A DNA stretch of 64,000 nt from Acinetobacter vivianii (GTDB lineage: Bacteria; Pseudomonadota; Gammaproteobacteria; Pseudomonadales; Moraxellaceae), in contig NZ_BMDR01000006.1 in NCBI RefSeq assembly GCF_014635885.1, positions 1 through 64,000 of the forward strand. Direction: 5' to 3'. The notes below the pieces were generated by a model that worked only from the letters and a program-made list of their open reading frames with translations, made no database searches and was not told where the DNA came from. Below are positions 54,150 through 63,559 of the stretch, in pieces (positions within the stretch are counted from its first letter, which is position 1; the number at the start of each line of letters is the position of its first letter). Position numbers and translations under genes: made by a program.

Positions 54150-55157
54150 TTAACGCTGTTTACGCTTACGATATTCAACAGGCGTTTCATTGGTCCAGCG
54201 CTTAAAAGCACGATAGAAAGTACTTGGTTCAGAAAAACCAGTTAAATACACAATACGTTCCACACTTTCACTGGTATTGGCCAAAAGCTTTTTCGCCAGA
54301 CGACAACGATAGTCTGAAAGAATTTGCTGGAAGCTGGTATTGGCTTCACTCAATTGCGTTCTTAAACGACGCGGCGTGATATTCAATTGTGCAGCAACCG
54401 TTTCCAGTGTCGTTTCACCACTTTCTAGAGTTGAACCTATCGCACGGCGCACTTCACCGACCAGATCGTATCGCGCAAGTTCCTGCAATTTCTCAATCGC
54501 CAGTTGCTCGTGCAATTGCAGTAATTCTGGCTCAGCTTGCCACAATGGATAGTCCAGTACCGCAGCATCAAAATAAAGACGGGTTTCTTTTTGTCCTAAG
54601 CTGACGGGGCAACCATAAACTCTGAAATATTCATCATCGGCAGCGCCTTCACTGAAATTAAAATCAATGTAGATCGGCTCAAACTGCCCTTCGGTAATAA
54701 ATTTAAAGAAACGTAAAATGCCAGACATGGCACATTCAGAAAAATGGCGATTGACCAAATTATCCGACCAGAACTGTTCACCATTGGTCAAATAGCAACG
54801 ACCATCTTCAATAATCAACTTGGCATCAAAGGCATCACTAATCAGACGCTGGTAAGCCAAAGCGCGCTTTAAGCCTTCACCAAAAGTTTCACTACTGATA
54901 AATAAGTGTTCAATGACTTGCCCACGATATAACGGCAAATGCTCGCCGAGATGTAATCCAATATCCGGATCTTTACTCACATCCTGTGCCGCAATCCAGA
55001 AGGCATTTTGTGCACTCAGTGGCGTTCTCGCATTGGTATCAACCTGATTTAGCGCCACGCCGGCTTTTGTTAAAATCTCTTCGGTTGGTAATCCTGCTTT
55101 ACGAATTGCCTGATAACCAAAGCGCAATACAACTGATGCATCTGTTAGCTGACCCAC
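54150..55157 (-). CDS. AraC family transcriptional regulator
   Basis: A 335-residue regulator with an N-terminal Arabinose_bd-type sensor domain (about residues 15-200) and a C-terminal pair of helix-turn-helix motifs. These are LETVAAQLNITPRRLRTQL and RIVYLTGFSEPSTFYRAFKRWT, the second being the AraC signature. The start is GTG at 55157 with AAGGG upstream. No obvious target gene lies next to it; infA is divergent but is a housekeeping gene. Confidence 0.9.
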   Translation of the reverse strand: MGQLTDASVVLRFGYQAIRKAGLPTEEILTKAGVALNQVDTNARTPLSAQNAFWIAAQDVSKDPDIGLHLGEHLPLYRGQVIEHLFISSETFGEGLKRALAYQRLISDAFDAKLIIEDGRCYLTNGEQFWSDNLVNRHFSECAMSGILRFFKFITEGQFEPIYIDFNFSEGAADDEYFRVYGCPVSLGQKETRLYFDAAVLDYPLWQAEPELLQLHEQLAIEKLQELARYDLVGEVRRAIGSTLESGETTLETVAAQLNITPRRLRTQLSEANTSFQQILSDYRCRLAKKLLANTSESVERIVYLTGFSEPSTFYRAFKRWTNETPVEYRKRKQR

Positions 55158-55325
55158 GCAGTGCCCTTCCCTGTAGATACGTTATTATGACAATGAACAA
55201 CAATTTTAGATTAACGTTGATTGACCAAACTGACAACAATATTCTGCTTATTTTGTTAAAAAAAATACCAAATTGTCCGACAGTTTCTTTCGGTTAATAT
55301 CTGACAGCCTTACCGCGACTTGATC

Positions 55326-55354
55326 TTGTAAATTTTAAATAAATTGACTATAAT
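55326..55354 (+). promoter_or_regulatory. Sigma-70 promoter of infA
   Basis: TTGTAA (55326-55331) and a perfect TATAAT (55349-55354) separated by 17 bases, 33 bases before the ATG. Confidence 0.8.
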
Positions 55355-55387
55355 TTGCGCCTTCCCAATTTGATCATCAGGTAGGCT

Positions 55388-55609
55388 ATGGCCAATAAAG
55401 AGGAACTCATTGAGTTCGAAGGCGTTGTCACCGAAACGCTTCCTAATACGATGTTCCGTGTACGTTTAGAAAACGGTCACGAAGTTATTGCTCACATTTC
55501 TGGTAAAATGCGTAAACACTATATTCGTATTTTGACAGGTGACAGTGTAAAAGTTGAAATGACACCTTATGATTTAACCAAGGGTCGTATCACTTATCGT
55601 GCACGCTAA
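55388..55609 (+). CDS. infA: Translation initiation factor IF-1
   Basis: A 73-residue S1/OB-fold protein: [20 protein letters not shown] at the N-terminus and [20 protein letters not shown] near the end are the typical IF-1 sequence. It is monocistronic with a strong promoter and a terminator 17 bases after the stop. Confidence 0.98.
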   Translation: MANKEELIEFEGVVTETLPNTMFRVRLENGHEVIAHISGKMRKHYIRILTGDSVKVEMTPYDLTKGRITYRAR

Positions 55610-55626
55610 GTCAGATTAGTGAATGC

Positions 55627-55657
55627 AAAAAAGCCACATCTTTATGTGGCTTTTTTT
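55627..55657. terminator. Intrinsic terminator of infA
   Basis: AAAAAAGCCACAT (55627-55639) pairs with ATGTGGCTTTTTT around a CTTT loop, with T residues beyond. The A-rich left arm allows use by the convergent LprI-like gene. Confidence 0.92.
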
Positions 55658-55681
55658 ATTCCAACAGGACATAACCTGAAC

Positions 55682-56053
55682 TTATTCGCTTAAGCGTGTA
55701 GTTTTACACGCACCCGCTTCACACTCACGTAAGCGCTCTTGTAGCCAGTTGTTACGGTCTTGGGTCATGTTCAAACGACATTGAATATTCGCCGTGCTTT
55801 GCAAGTCTTCACTACACTCAACATCACGATAACGGATCCACGCCAACTGGGATTTCTTTAAAATTTTTTCTTGTGTTTCATTCAGGTATTTGCGTAATAG
55901 TTGATAGTTTTTATTTAAATCAGTATCCGCACTCACATAGACTTTATTGGTACAGTAAACATCATCATAACCATTACGTGTCTTATCACAATTATCCGCA
56001 TAACTTAGTGTCGCCATCACACTACCCATCAATCCGAATATTAACCTGTGCAT
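55682..56053 (-). CDS. LprI-like (DUF1311) secreted protein
   Basis: A 123-residue secreted protein with a signal (RLIFGLMGSVMATLSYA) and a DUF1311/LprI domain: NCDKTRNGYDDVYCTNKV, then the helix KKSQLAWIRYRDVECSE. Members include lysozyme inhibitors, but many have unknown function. The ATG at 56053 has GGAAAG upstream; a GTG four codons earlier is less likely. Convergent with infA. Confidence 0.85.
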   Translation of the reverse strand: MHRLIFGLMGSVMATLSYADNCDKTRNGYDDVYCTNKVYVSADTDLNKNYQLLRKYLNETQEKILKKSQLAWIRYRDVECSEDLQSTANIQCRLNMTQDRNNWLQERLRECEAGACKTTRLSE

Positions 56054-56205
56054 CAAACTTTCCACATCTCTTAACTCTCGGGCTCATCTAAGCATATTTT
56101 GCTTCTCTTTAGTATTACCCAAAAGTAGACAAGTTTGTACGTTTTTGTCTTTGTTTGTCTATATCGTTAGAATAGAGAGATGGGCTAAAAATTAAGGACA
56201 ATAAA

Positions 56206-56616
56206 ATGGCAAATTATAAAATATATCTGGCTGCTTTCATTTTAGGTTTACAAGGATGTGCAACCGCAGGATGGCGATCTGTACAACTACAAGACTATTT
56301 ACAGCCTTATGTGGGCCAATCCGCTGATCAGATCCAGCAAAACCTAAACTTACGAAGTTTAGGCTTCCAGACCTTAAAACAACCTCAGAGAAGCAAAGAG
56401 AGTTTAGTTTTTACTGTCCTTCGTCCGATTAATATTCCAGTTCCGATTGCACAGGCTTATGGAGATCCGAGTTCACCGACCGGTGGCTCAGTACGATTAG
56501 GATCGATCTCAACCAGCCAGCAATCTTATGATGTGAATTTCTATTGTCATATCATCTTCGAACTGGATCAGCAGCAAATCGCCCGCGCCATACGTTATGA
56601 AGGTAAGGCTTGCTAA
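56206..56616 (+). CDS. Small hypothetical lipoprotein
   Basis: A 136-residue lipoprotein with a short signal and lipobox LQGC (Cys18). The mature part contains VGQSADQIQQNLNLRSLGF, then a PVPIAQAYG linker and a beta-rich tail. I do not recognise the family. The ATG follows AAGGA. It stands between LprI-like and leuB genes and has its own terminator. Confidence 0.75.
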   Translation: MANYKIYLAAFILGLQGCATAGWRSVQLQDYLQPYVGQSADQIQQNLNLRSLGFQTLKQPQRSKESLVFTVLRPINIPVPIAQAYGDPSSPTGGSVRLGSISTSQQSYDVNFYCHIIFELDQQQIARAIRYEGKAC

Positions 56617-56628
56617 ACAGCCAAATAA

Positions 56629-56656
56629 AAAAACGCAGCAATTGCTGCGTTTTTGC
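56629..56656. terminator. Bidirectional intrinsic terminator between the lipoprotein and leuB
   Basis: AAAAACGCAGC (56629-56639) pairs with GCTGCGTTTTT (56644-56654) around AATT. It serves two convergent genes. Confidence 0.92.
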
Positions 56657-56668
56657 TTTCAATACAGA

Positions 56669-57748
56669 TTAGTTCAGCGCAGAAACAACCGCCTCACCCA
56701 TCGCATCTGTACCCACTTTGGTCATGCCTTCAGACATAATGTCGGCAGTACGTAAACCTTGATCTAGCACCTGACCTACAGCATCTTCAATCGCTTTGGC
56801 AGCCGCTTCTTCACGGAAGGTATAACGTAGCATCATCGCAACTGACAGCACGGTCGCCAATGGGTTGGCAATATTCTGTCCTGCGATATCAGGAGCAGAA
56901 CCATGACATGGTTCATACATGCCTTTGCCATTTTCATCTAAAGAAGCCGAAGGCAACATGCCAATTGAACCAGTCAACATCGCTGCTTCGTCAGACAGGA
57001 TATCGCCAAACAGATTACCTGTTACGATGACATCAAATTGCTTTGGTGCACGCACCAGTTGCATCGCTGCATTATCAACATACATATGTGATAACTGAAT
57101 ATTTGAATATTGAGCTTGCTGTAAATCAGTCACCGTTTGCTTCCACAACTCAGTCACTTCAAGTACGTTGGCTTTATCGACCGAACATACTTTTCCACCG
57201 CGTAATCCCGCCAGTTCAAAAGCAACTTTAGCGATACGCTTGATTTCGCTTTCTGAGTAAACGTCAGTGTTATAACCCTGCTTCTCTCCATTTTCCAGTT
57301 CACGAATACCACGCGGTTGACCAAAATAGATCCCGCCAGTTAATTCACGAACGATGAGAATATCCAGACCCGCTACAATTTCTGGCTTCAAGCTAGAAGC
57401 ATCAGCCAATTGCGGATACAAAATTGCTGGACGAAGATTAGCGAATAAATTTAATTCACTACGGATTTTCAACAAACCACGTTCTGGACGAATTGAGCGC
57501 TCAATGCTATCCCATTTAGGACCACCCACAGCGCCAAGTAGAATGGCATCGGCTTTTTTTGCTTGTTCGCTGGTCACAGCTGGATACGGTTCGCCATGTG
57601 CATCAATTGCTGAACCACCGAGTAAACCATGTTCCCATGTCAAACCTAGATTAAATTTATGATTGACCTTGGTTAAAACCTGTTCCGCTGCAGCTACGAT
57701 TTCAGGACCAATGCCATCACCCGCTAAAATTAAAATATGTTTAGACAT
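56669..57748 (-). CDS. leuB: 3-isopropylmalate dehydrogenase
   Basis: Oxidative decarboxylation step of leucine synthesis. Visible motifs are [38 protein letters not shown] and the Asp-rich [11 protein letters not shown] metal site. 359 residues. It is last of leuC-leuD-lipoprotein-leuB, all on the minus strand, with a 46-base gap behind the lipoprotein gene. Confidence 0.97.
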   Translation of the reverse strand: MSKHILILAGDGIGPEIVAAAEQVLTKVNHKFNLGLTWEHGLLGGSAIDAHGEPYPAVTSEQAKKADAILLGAVGGPKWDSIERSIRPERGLLKIRSELNLFANLRPAILYPQLADASSLKPEIVAGLDILIVRELTGGIYFGQPRGIRELENGEKQGYNTDVYSESEIKRIAKVAFELAGLRGGKVCSVDKANVLEVTELWKQTVTDLQQAQYSNIQLSHMYVDNAAMQLVRAPKQFDVIVTGNLFGDILSDEAAMLTGSIGMLPSASLDENGKGMYEPCHGSAPDIAGQNIANPLATVLSVAMMLRYTFREEAAAKAIEDAVGQVLDQGLRTADIMSEGMTKVGTDAMGEAVVSALN

Positions 57749-57794
57749 CTACTTTTCCAGTTTTCATATAAGCAGTATTGACACTGCGAGCCGA

Positions 57795-58373
57795 TTAAAC
57801 CTTTTTCTCAACAAATTCGCCTAAACCTGTACTGACATCAAAAGGACGGCAGAAGCGGCGAATGGTATGTTGCTCTTGCTGTAAATCTACACATAGCGGA
57901 TCAGGTACAGAAACTTTAAGTAAGCTGCCTGATGAGCGATGTGTTCTGTCTCGATACATTTTAAAGGTATAGCGCACATGCGGTTTAAACGCATGAATGA
58001 CATGGAAAGTTTCTGCACGATCTGGAGAAATAGGATAAAAACGAATGACAACTTCATATTGCTTGGCAGGTACGCTTAAATACACCTGCTGCTTTCGGCT
58101 GAATACCGAACCATGTAATCGAACAATCCCCCGACCCATTGCCTGCTGGCTGATCCGGTGGGTCTTTGCATCGATTACCGCAATATCCCCGATTCGTTCA
58201 AACTCACAATTCTCAACGCCTGAACAATATAAAGTCGTGTTGTCCGCCTTACTTTCCAGCATGTTCTGTGCAATACGAACCTGATCAACCACGTTCGGTG
58301 CATTTTGACACGCGGTTAAAGTCGTACCAACACATAGACACAGTAAAATACTGCGAGCGAGTCTTCTTCTCAT
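57795..58373 (-). CDS. Lipoprotein between leuD and leuB
   Basis: A 192-residue lipoprotein: signal MRRRLARSILLCLCVGTTLTAC with Cys22. The mature part contains several short beta strands and cysteine pairs (TLYCSGVENCEFE). I do not recognise the family; Pseudomonas also has an unrelated-looking gene at this position. It starts 135 bases after the leuD stop, so it might have its own promoter, but lies inside the leu unit. Confidence 0.72.
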   Translation of the reverse strand: MRRRLARSILLCLCVGTTLTACQNAPNVVDQVRIAQNMLESKADNTTLYCSGVENCEFERIGDIAVIDAKTHRISQQAMGRGIVRLHGSVFSRKQQVYLSVPAKQYEVVIRFYPISPDRAETFHVIHAFKPHVRYTFKMYRDRTHRSSGSLLKVSVPDPLCVDLQQEQHTIRRFCRPFDVSTGLGEFVEKKV

Positions 58374-58508
58374 TATTCAAGCCCAGTCCTCATGCCTTGT
58401 TAACATGTAAGCAAAAAATTATTCGCTAGCATGTTAACAAGAGTTCAATGTCTGCGCTATGGCTATGTTAAAAATGTCCAAGACGAAGTGTAATTTCGTC
58501 CACTCAAA

Positions 58509-59159
58509 TTAAGCCTGAATGTCCTGAAAGACCCAAGGACGCGCCTGTTTTGCTTTGGCTTCATAGGCACGAATATCGTCTGCAACCTGTAAAGTTAAGC
58601 CGATATCATCCAAGCCATTCAATAAACAATGTTTACGGAATGGATCAACTTCGAATTTAAATGCTTCACCTGTTGGCGTACGAACTTCCTGAGCATCCAA
58701 ATCAATGGTTAACTGATAACCTTCATTTTCAGCACATTCTTTAAATAACTGATCCACAATCTGCTCAGACAAGATCACAGGCAACATGCCATTTTTAAAA
58801 CAGTTATTAAAGAAAATATCGGCAAAGCTTGGTGCAATCACGGTACGGAAACCATATTCACTCAATGCCCACGGCGCATGCTCACGGCTTGAGCCACAAC
58901 CAAAATTGGTACGTGCCAATAAAATGCTAGAACCTTGATAACGCGGCTTATTTAAAACGAAATCAGGATTTTTTGGACGTTTGCTAATGTCCTGTCCCAA
59001 ATAACCTTCATCCAAATAGCGCAACTCATCAAATAAATTGTCGCCAAAACCAGTACGTTTAATTGATTTCAAAAACTGTTTTGGAATAATCAAGTCGGTA
59101 TCAACATTGGCACGATCTAAAGGTGCAACAATACCTTGCTCTACAGTATATTTTTCCAT
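58509..59159 (-). CDS. leuD: 3-isopropylmalate dehydratase small subunit
   Basis: Forms the isopropylmalate isomerase with Leu[19 protein letters not shown] is the small-subunit signature, [13 protein letters not shown] is the N-terminal block, and 216 residues is the usual size. An AAGGGAGC ribosome site lies in the 12-base gap after leuC, indicating tight coupling. Confidence 0.97.
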   Translation of the reverse strand: MEKYTVEQGIVAPLDRANVDTDLIIPKQFLKSIKRTGFGDNLFDELRYLDEGYLGQDISKRPKNPDFVLNKPRYQGSSILLARTNFGCGSSREHAPWALSEYGFRTVIAPSFADIFFNNCFKNGMLPVILSEQIVDQLFKECAENEGYQLTIDLDAQEVRTPTGEAFKFEVDPFRKHCLLNGLDDIGLTLQVADDIRAYEAKAKQARPWVFQDIQA

Positions 59160-59171
59160 GATTCTGCTCCC

Positions 59172-60590
59172 TTAGAATGAACGAACATCAACAAAATGGC
59201 CTGCAATTGCTGCCGCAGCCGCCATCGCTGGACTCACCAAATGGGTACGTCCACCATTGCCCTGACGACCTTCAAAGTTACGGTTTGAAGTCGAGGCACA
59301 ATGCTCACCGGGTTGTAATTTATCGGCATTCATCGCCAAGCACATTGAACAACCTGGTTCACGCCATTCAAAGCCCGCTTCCAAGAAAATCTGATCCAAA
59401 CCTTCCTGTTCCGCCTGCTGTTTCACCAAACCAGAACCCGGAACGATCATGGCCTGCTTGATACTCGCAGCCACTTTACGACCTTTTACCACGTCGGCAG
59501 CTGCACGGATATCTTCAATACGTGAATTGGTACATGAACCAATAAATACGCGATCTAACTGAATATCAGCCAAGGCCTGTCCAGCTGTTAAACCCATATA
59601 TTGATAAGCACGGGTCCAGTCATTGCGTTGTACGTCATCTTTAGCTTGCTCTAAAGTTGGCACGGCTTGTGTCACTGGAATGACCATTTCTGGCGAGGTT
59701 CCCCAAGACACTTGTGGTTCAATCTCGGCACCATTCAATACAACTACCGCATCAAATACCGCATCTTCGTCCGAATGTAAGGTATTCCAGTATTCAACCG
59801 CCTGATCCCACTGTTCACCTGTTGGCGCATAGTTACGATCTTTGACATAGGCAATGGTCTTGTCATCAACAGCCACCATTCCCACACGAGCACCGGCTTC
59901 AATCGCCATATTACATACCGTCATACGGCCTTCGATTGACATGTCGCGGAACACTTGCCCACCAAACTCAATGGCATAGCCTGTACCGCCCGCAGTACCA
60001 ATTTTGCCGATAATCGCCAAAACCACGTCTTTAGAGGTTACGCCCTTGCCCAATACGCCATCGACACGCACCAACATGTTTTTCGATTTCTTCTGTACCA
60101 AGCATTGCGTTGCCAATACATGTTCAACTTCTGAAGTCCCAATACCATGTGCCAAGCAACCAAAGGCACCATGCGTTGCGGTATGCGAGTCACCACACAC
60201 CACCGTCATACCTGGTAAAGTCAAACCTTGCTCTGGCCCAACAACATGCGCGATGCCTTGGCGTATGTCATTAATACCGAATTCAACGATATTAAATGTT
60301 TTACAGTTATCGTCTAAAGTCTGAACCTGAATACGAGAAGTATCATCTTCAATCCCAGCGATACCCTGTTCACGCTCTTTTTTAGAAGTCGGTACGTTAT
60401 GGTCAGGGGTTGCAACATTGGCACTTAAACGCCACGGTTGACGACCAGCAAGTTGTAAGCCTTCAAATGCCTGAGGGCTGGTCACTTCATGCAATAAATG
60501 ACGATCAATATAAATAAGGCTAGAACCATCATCGCGTTGTTTTACTAAATGGTCGTCCCATAATTTGTCGTACAAAGTTTTGCCTGCCAT
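59172..60590 (-). CDS. leuC: 3-isopropylmalate dehydratase large subunit
   Basis: Aconitase-family subunit carrying the 4Fe-4S cluster. Motifs include [28 protein letters not shown] and [10 protein letters not shown], which supply the cluster cysteines. The ATG at 60590 ([14 protein letters not shown]) has GGAGAG seven bases upstream and gives 472 residues; a longer form adds nine unrelated residues. It heads the leuCD-lipoprotein-leuB cluster. Confidence 0.97.
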   Translation of the reverse strand: MAGKTLYDKLWDDHLVKQRDDGSSLIYIDRHLLHEVTSPQAFEGLQLAGRQPWRLSANVATPDHNVPTSKKEREQGIAGIEDDTSRIQVQTLDDNCKTFNIVEFGINDIRQGIAHVVGPEQGLTLPGMTVVCGDSHTATHGAFGCLAHGIGTSEVEHVLATQCLVQKKSKNMLVRVDGVLGKGVTSKDVVLAIIGKIGTAGGTGYAIEFGGQVFRDMSIEGRMTVCNMAIEAGARVGMVAVDDKTIAYVKDRNYAPTGEQWDQAVEYWNTLHSDEDAVFDAVVVLNGAEIEPQVSWGTSPEMVIPVTQAVPTLEQAKDDVQRNDWTRAYQYMGLTAGQALADIQLDRVFIGSCTNSRIEDIRAAADVVKGRKVAASIKQAMIVPGSGLVKQQAEQEGLDQIFLEAGFEWREPGCSMCLAMNADKLQPGEHCASTSNRNFEGRQGNGGRTHLVSPAMAAAAAIAGHFVDVRSF

Positions 60591-60645
60591 GTCGTCGCTC
60601 TCCATCGTGCTTGCCATCGGACTGGGTATTTTTTATCTTGAATTG

Positions 60646-60674
60646 ATTATAGCAATGCTTTTACATAAATCTAA
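60646..60674 (-). promoter_or_regulatory. Extended -10 promoter of leuC
   Basis: On the minus strand TTAGAT (60674-60669) and TATAAT (60651-60646) are 17 bases apart, with TGC directly before the -10 (extended -10). It ends about 55 bases before the leuC ATG. Confidence 0.6.
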
Positions 60675-60718
60675 TTTATCATTTTTATAAATTAAAAAAC
60701 TTTTTGGAATGATAAATT
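60673..60718. promoter_or_regulatory. Operator-like inverted repeats upstream of leuC
   Basis: AATTTATCATT (60673-60683) and AATGATAAATT (60708-60718) are perfect 11-bp arms separated by 24 bases. A nested AATTTAT-N7-ATAAATT (60673-60693) has LysR-type T-N11-A spacing. The first arm touches the -35, so activation or repression by the nearby LysR protein is plausible. Confidence 0.5.
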
Positions 60719-60886
60719 TTCTTCTCGGCTCATCTTTGTGCTTTTAAATGAAAAGCATGCGAAATCAATCTGATCCTGCCTGATCTTAACTTTAATGTCA
60801 TTTTTTTTAATCATATTTAAGTGAATGTTCATTCTATTTATAAAAACAATCATCATAAATTGAAATTTCTTTTTTACATTTCAAAT

Positions 60887-60905
60887 GATAATGATTATTA
60901 TTTAA
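60887..60905. promoter_or_regulatory. Fur-like box upstream of the DUF2061 gene
   Basis: GATAATGATTATTATTTAA matches the Fur consensus GATAATGATAATCATTATC at 14 of 19 positions by my count; the first nine are identical. It lies about 30 bases before the ATG. Confidence 0.45.
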
Positions 60906-60934
60906 TTAAATAGAGATTCTGTAGGGTGAAGCCA

Positions 60935-61141
60935 ATGTCAAATATTCAACAATTCGTAATGAATAATAGTAGGACTTTGAAAAAAACCTTGAGTTATTAC
61001 ATCATGCATATTAGTGTGGCGATGCTCGTTGCATATATCATTACAGGCAATTGGATCATGGCGGCAACCTTAAGTTTGATTGAGCCAACAGTACAAGCCT
61101 TTGCTTTTTTCTTTCATGAAAAAGTCTGGAATTATTTCTAA
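60935..61141 (+). CDS. DUF2061 membrane protein
   Basis: A 68-residue membrane protein. Two hydrophobic segments and the ISVAMLVAYIITGNWIMAAT and FFFHEKVWNYF blocks are typical of DUF2061, a family of unknown function. The ATG at 60935 follows AGGGTG; a GTG three codons earlier is possible. It lies between leuC and the LysR gene on the LysR strand and may be iron-regulated. Confidence 0.85.
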   Translation: MSNIQQFVMNNSRTLKKTLSYYIMHISVAMLVAYIITGNWIMAATLSLIEPTVQAFAFFFHEKVWNYF

Positions 61142-61193
61142 TTCAAAAAATTGCACATAAAACCAATTTAAAATCTCTCCCGGATAAGCGTGT

Positions 61194-62057
61194 ATGAACC
61201 TCGCAGCTTTTGAAGCATTTGTAAAAGTGATGGAAACTGGTTCAATTTCTATTGCAGCAGAACAATTATTTATTACCCAGCCTGCAGTGACCAAACGGAT
61301 TCATAGCTTGGAAGACTACTTTGGCGTCAAGCTATTTGAATCCGCAGGTCGTGGCATTCAACCGACTCATGCAGCACATTCTCTATTGCCCAAAGTTCAA
61401 ACCTGGCTGAATAAACTGGGTGAGATTCATCATACCCTGAGTCATGAACAGGCACAGGTACAAGGTCGTCTCAAGATTGGTACCAGTCACCATATCGGTT
61501 TACATCATCTGGCTGAGCCACTTAAAAATTTTGTTCAGCATTTTCCTCAAGTCACCTTAGATGTCCATTTTGTCGATTCTGAACAGGCGCATGAACAGGT
61601 ATTGGCAGGCGAACTCGAACTGGCCTTTTTAACCTTACCTCCTGTCGGAGATGATCGGCTCAACTATGTCACCATCTGGAATGATCCATTGGTATTTGTT
61701 ACCGCGCCCTTCCATCCCTTGGCACAGCAAACTCAGCTCAAACTCGAAGACCTAATAGCTTATCCAAGCTTATTACCAGCAGCACAAACCTATACCAGCC
61801 AGATTACTTTGGCCGAATTTGAAAAGAATAATCTCAAACCCAAAATCACCATGAGCAACAATCCATTAGAATCCATCCGCATGTTGGTATCGATTGGTTT
61901 AGGCTGGTCTGTTTTACCCAAGACACTGGTCAATCAGGATTTAAAACAGCTAGATCTACAGCTGGATATGCAACGCCAACTTGGTATGGTCTGGCATCCA
62001 GCTCGCATCCAGTCTAAAGCGGCTGAGGAGCTGATTCGGATGATGCAGGTAGGATAA
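61194..62057 (+). CDS. LysR family transcriptional regulator
   Basis: A 287-residue regulator. The N-terminal winged helix (residues 3-62) reads AFEAFVKVMETGSISIAAEQ then LFITQPAVTKRIHSLE. The substrate-binding domain covers about 88-280. It is divergent from leuC, with the DUF2061 gene between; in Pseudomonas a LysR gene also stands upstream of leuC. Control of leuCDB by this protein is inferred from position and the operator-like repeats. Confidence 0.92.
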   Translation: MNLAAFEAFVKVMETGSISIAAEQLFITQPAVTKRIHSLEDYFGVKLFESAGRGIQPTHAAHSLLPKVQTWLNKLGEIHHTLSHEQAQVQGRLKIGTSHHIGLHHLAEPLKNFVQHFPQVTLDVHFVDSEQAHEQVLAGELELAFLTLPPVGDDRLNYVTIWNDPLVFVTAPFHPLAQQTQLKLEDLIAYPSLLPAAQTYTSQITLAEFEKNNLKPKITMSNNPLESIRMLVSIGLGWSVLPKTLVNQDLKQLDLQLDMQRQLGMVWHPARIQSKAAEELIRMMQVG

Positions 62058-62092
62058 ATAATCCATCCTTTGCTGTAGAAACATTGGTACGA

Positions 62093-62125
62093 TAAAAAAC
62101 CTCCACTTATGGGAGGTTTTTTATA
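62093..62125. terminator. Bidirectional intrinsic terminator after the LysR gene
   Basis: ATAAAAAACCTCC (62093-62105) pairs with GGAGGTTTTTTAT (62113-62125). It separates the convergent LysR and HAD genes. Confidence 0.9.
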
Positions 62126-62155
62126 TTCTTCAAAATAGACAGGGATATAGAGACT

Positions 62156-62806
62156 TTAGATTGACCAGTCCTGAATTTCCCAAGCCTGCTCTTGCGCCAA
62201 TTTTTCTAAACGGTCATCTGGATTGACTGCAATCGCATGGGTCGCATATTCCAGCAAGAAACGGTCATTAATCGAATCTGAATAAGCCCAAGATTCATCT
62301 ACGGTGCGTCCAGCGAGCCATTGATCCAGACGTGCCAGCTTACCTTTTTGATAACATGGAATTCCTGTGACCTTGCCCGTGTATTTACCATCAACAACTT
62401 CAGCACTGGTGGCAATAATTTCTGTAATACCAAACTCACGGAAAATCGGCGCGGTAATAAAATCACTGGTCGCGGTAATCCCCACAATGGCATGCCCGAG
62501 ATCCTGATGCTTTTTAATCGCATCAAATCCTTTTGGACGCATTTGTGGACGAATGATTTTTTGCATAAACAACTGATGTAATTCAGTTAAATAGTTATTG
62601 TCGTGTTTGGTGAGAAATTCAAAAACAAATTCATTATAGGCAATCGGATCCAGTTGCCCCGCTTTATAGTCTTCGTAAAACTTGTCGTTCATTTGACGAT
62701 GATGAACAGGATCAACCAAAGCTTCACTGACCAAAAACTCGCCCCATGAATGGTCAGAATCGGTATTTAACAGGGTATGATCTAAATCAAACAAAGCCAA
62801 TTTCAT
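62156..62806 (-). CDS. HAD-IB family phosphatase
   Basis: A 216-residue SerB-like hydrolase. Motif I is FDLDHTLL with Asp7 and Asp9, motif II GITATSDFIT, motif III Lys in KGKLARLDQWL, and motif IV YSDSINDRFLL. Substrate is unknown (phosphoserine, histidinol phosphate or other small phosphate esters). The ATG at 62806 starts the family sequence directly; an ATG four codons upstream is possible. Divergent from rppH. Confidence 0.9.
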   Translation of the reverse strand: MKLALFDLDHTLLNTDSDHSWGEFLVSEALVDPVHHRQMNDKFYEDYKAGQLDPIAYNEFVFEFLTKHDNNYLTELHQLFMQKIIRPQMRPKGFDAIKKHQDLGHAIVGITATSDFITAPIFREFGITEIIATSAEVVDGKYTGKVTGIPCYQKGKLARLDQWLAGRTVDESWAYSDSINDRFLLEYATHAIAVNPDDRLEKLAQEQAWEIQDWSI

Positions 62807-62989
62807 ATAAATGCTCATTTAAATGCAAATTAAAGAAAAAAAACGTAAATCTATTTCCGTAAGTCACTAAAAATTCGTTAAGATCATAGCAATTTAAACA
62901 TTTTACTTTGACCTTTTTCGAGTTGGACATGGAAGATAGTCTGTCCCCGAGATCAAAGTCAACGATATAGATAAAATTTAGGTAGCCAA

Positions 62990-63466
62990 ATGATCGACTC
63001 AGAAGGTTTCCGACCCAACGTCGGGATCATTTTGGCAAACGATGACGGACAGGTTTTATGGGCAAAGCGCATTGGTCACAATGCTTGGCAATTTCCACAA
63101 GGAGGGATCCAATTTGGTGAAACCCCTGAACAGGCACTTTTTCGTGAACTGAGAGAAGAAGTCGGTTTATTGCCCGAACACGTCCAGATTATAGCGCAAA
63201 CAAAAGGTTGGCTGCGTTATCGTTTGCCACATCGGTACATTCGGTCAGATTCAGATCCGGTATGTATTGGACAAAAGCAAAAATGGTTTTTACTGAAGTT
63301 AACGGCCTCGCCTCATCATATTCAGTTAAACCTGTCAGACCCACCCGAGTTCGATGAATGGCAATGGGTGAGTTACTGGTACCCATTGGGTCAAGTGGTC
63401 AACTTCAAACGTGATGTTTACCGTAAAGCCATGATGGAATTATGTTTACAACTACCTCAGCGTTAA
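62990..63466 (+). CDS. rppH: RNA pyrophosphohydrolase
   Basis: Removes pyrophosphate from 5'-triphosphate mRNA, triggering RNase E-dependent decay. The N-terminus [20 protein letters not shown] and the Nudix box (GX5EX7REUXEEXGU at about residues 39-61) are complete. 158 residues matches E. coli RppH (176) less a tail. The ptsP gene follows 93 bases later, as in many Gammaproteobacteria. Confidence 0.96.
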   Translation: MIDSEGFRPNVGIILANDDGQVLWAKRIGHNAWQFPQGGIQFGETPEQALFRELREEVGLLPEHVQIIAQTKGWLRYRLPHRYIRSDSDPVCIGQKQKWFLLKLTASPHHIQLNLSDPPEFDEWQWVSYWYPLGQVVNFKRDVYRKAMMELCLQLPQR

Positions 63467-63559
63467 TTGTCATAGAATCATCATTTTAAGCAATGATTTT
63501 TGGCAAGAGAGCTGTTATAACTAGGCCTATAACGATTCAATAAACTGGAGTAAACATCC

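Larger units (their letters stand above)
60591..60934. other. Intergenic region between leuC and the DUF2061 gene
   Basis: About 344 bases without a gene. It holds the leuC promoter, an 11-bp inverted repeat and a Fur-like box. I see no leader peptide with Leu codons and no attenuator hairpin in the roughly 50-base leuC leader. Confidence 0.7.

Noticed and set aside
60591..60660. Leucine leader peptide and attenuator before leuC
   Set aside because: The leader is about 50 bases and has no Leu-codon run or terminator hairpin.
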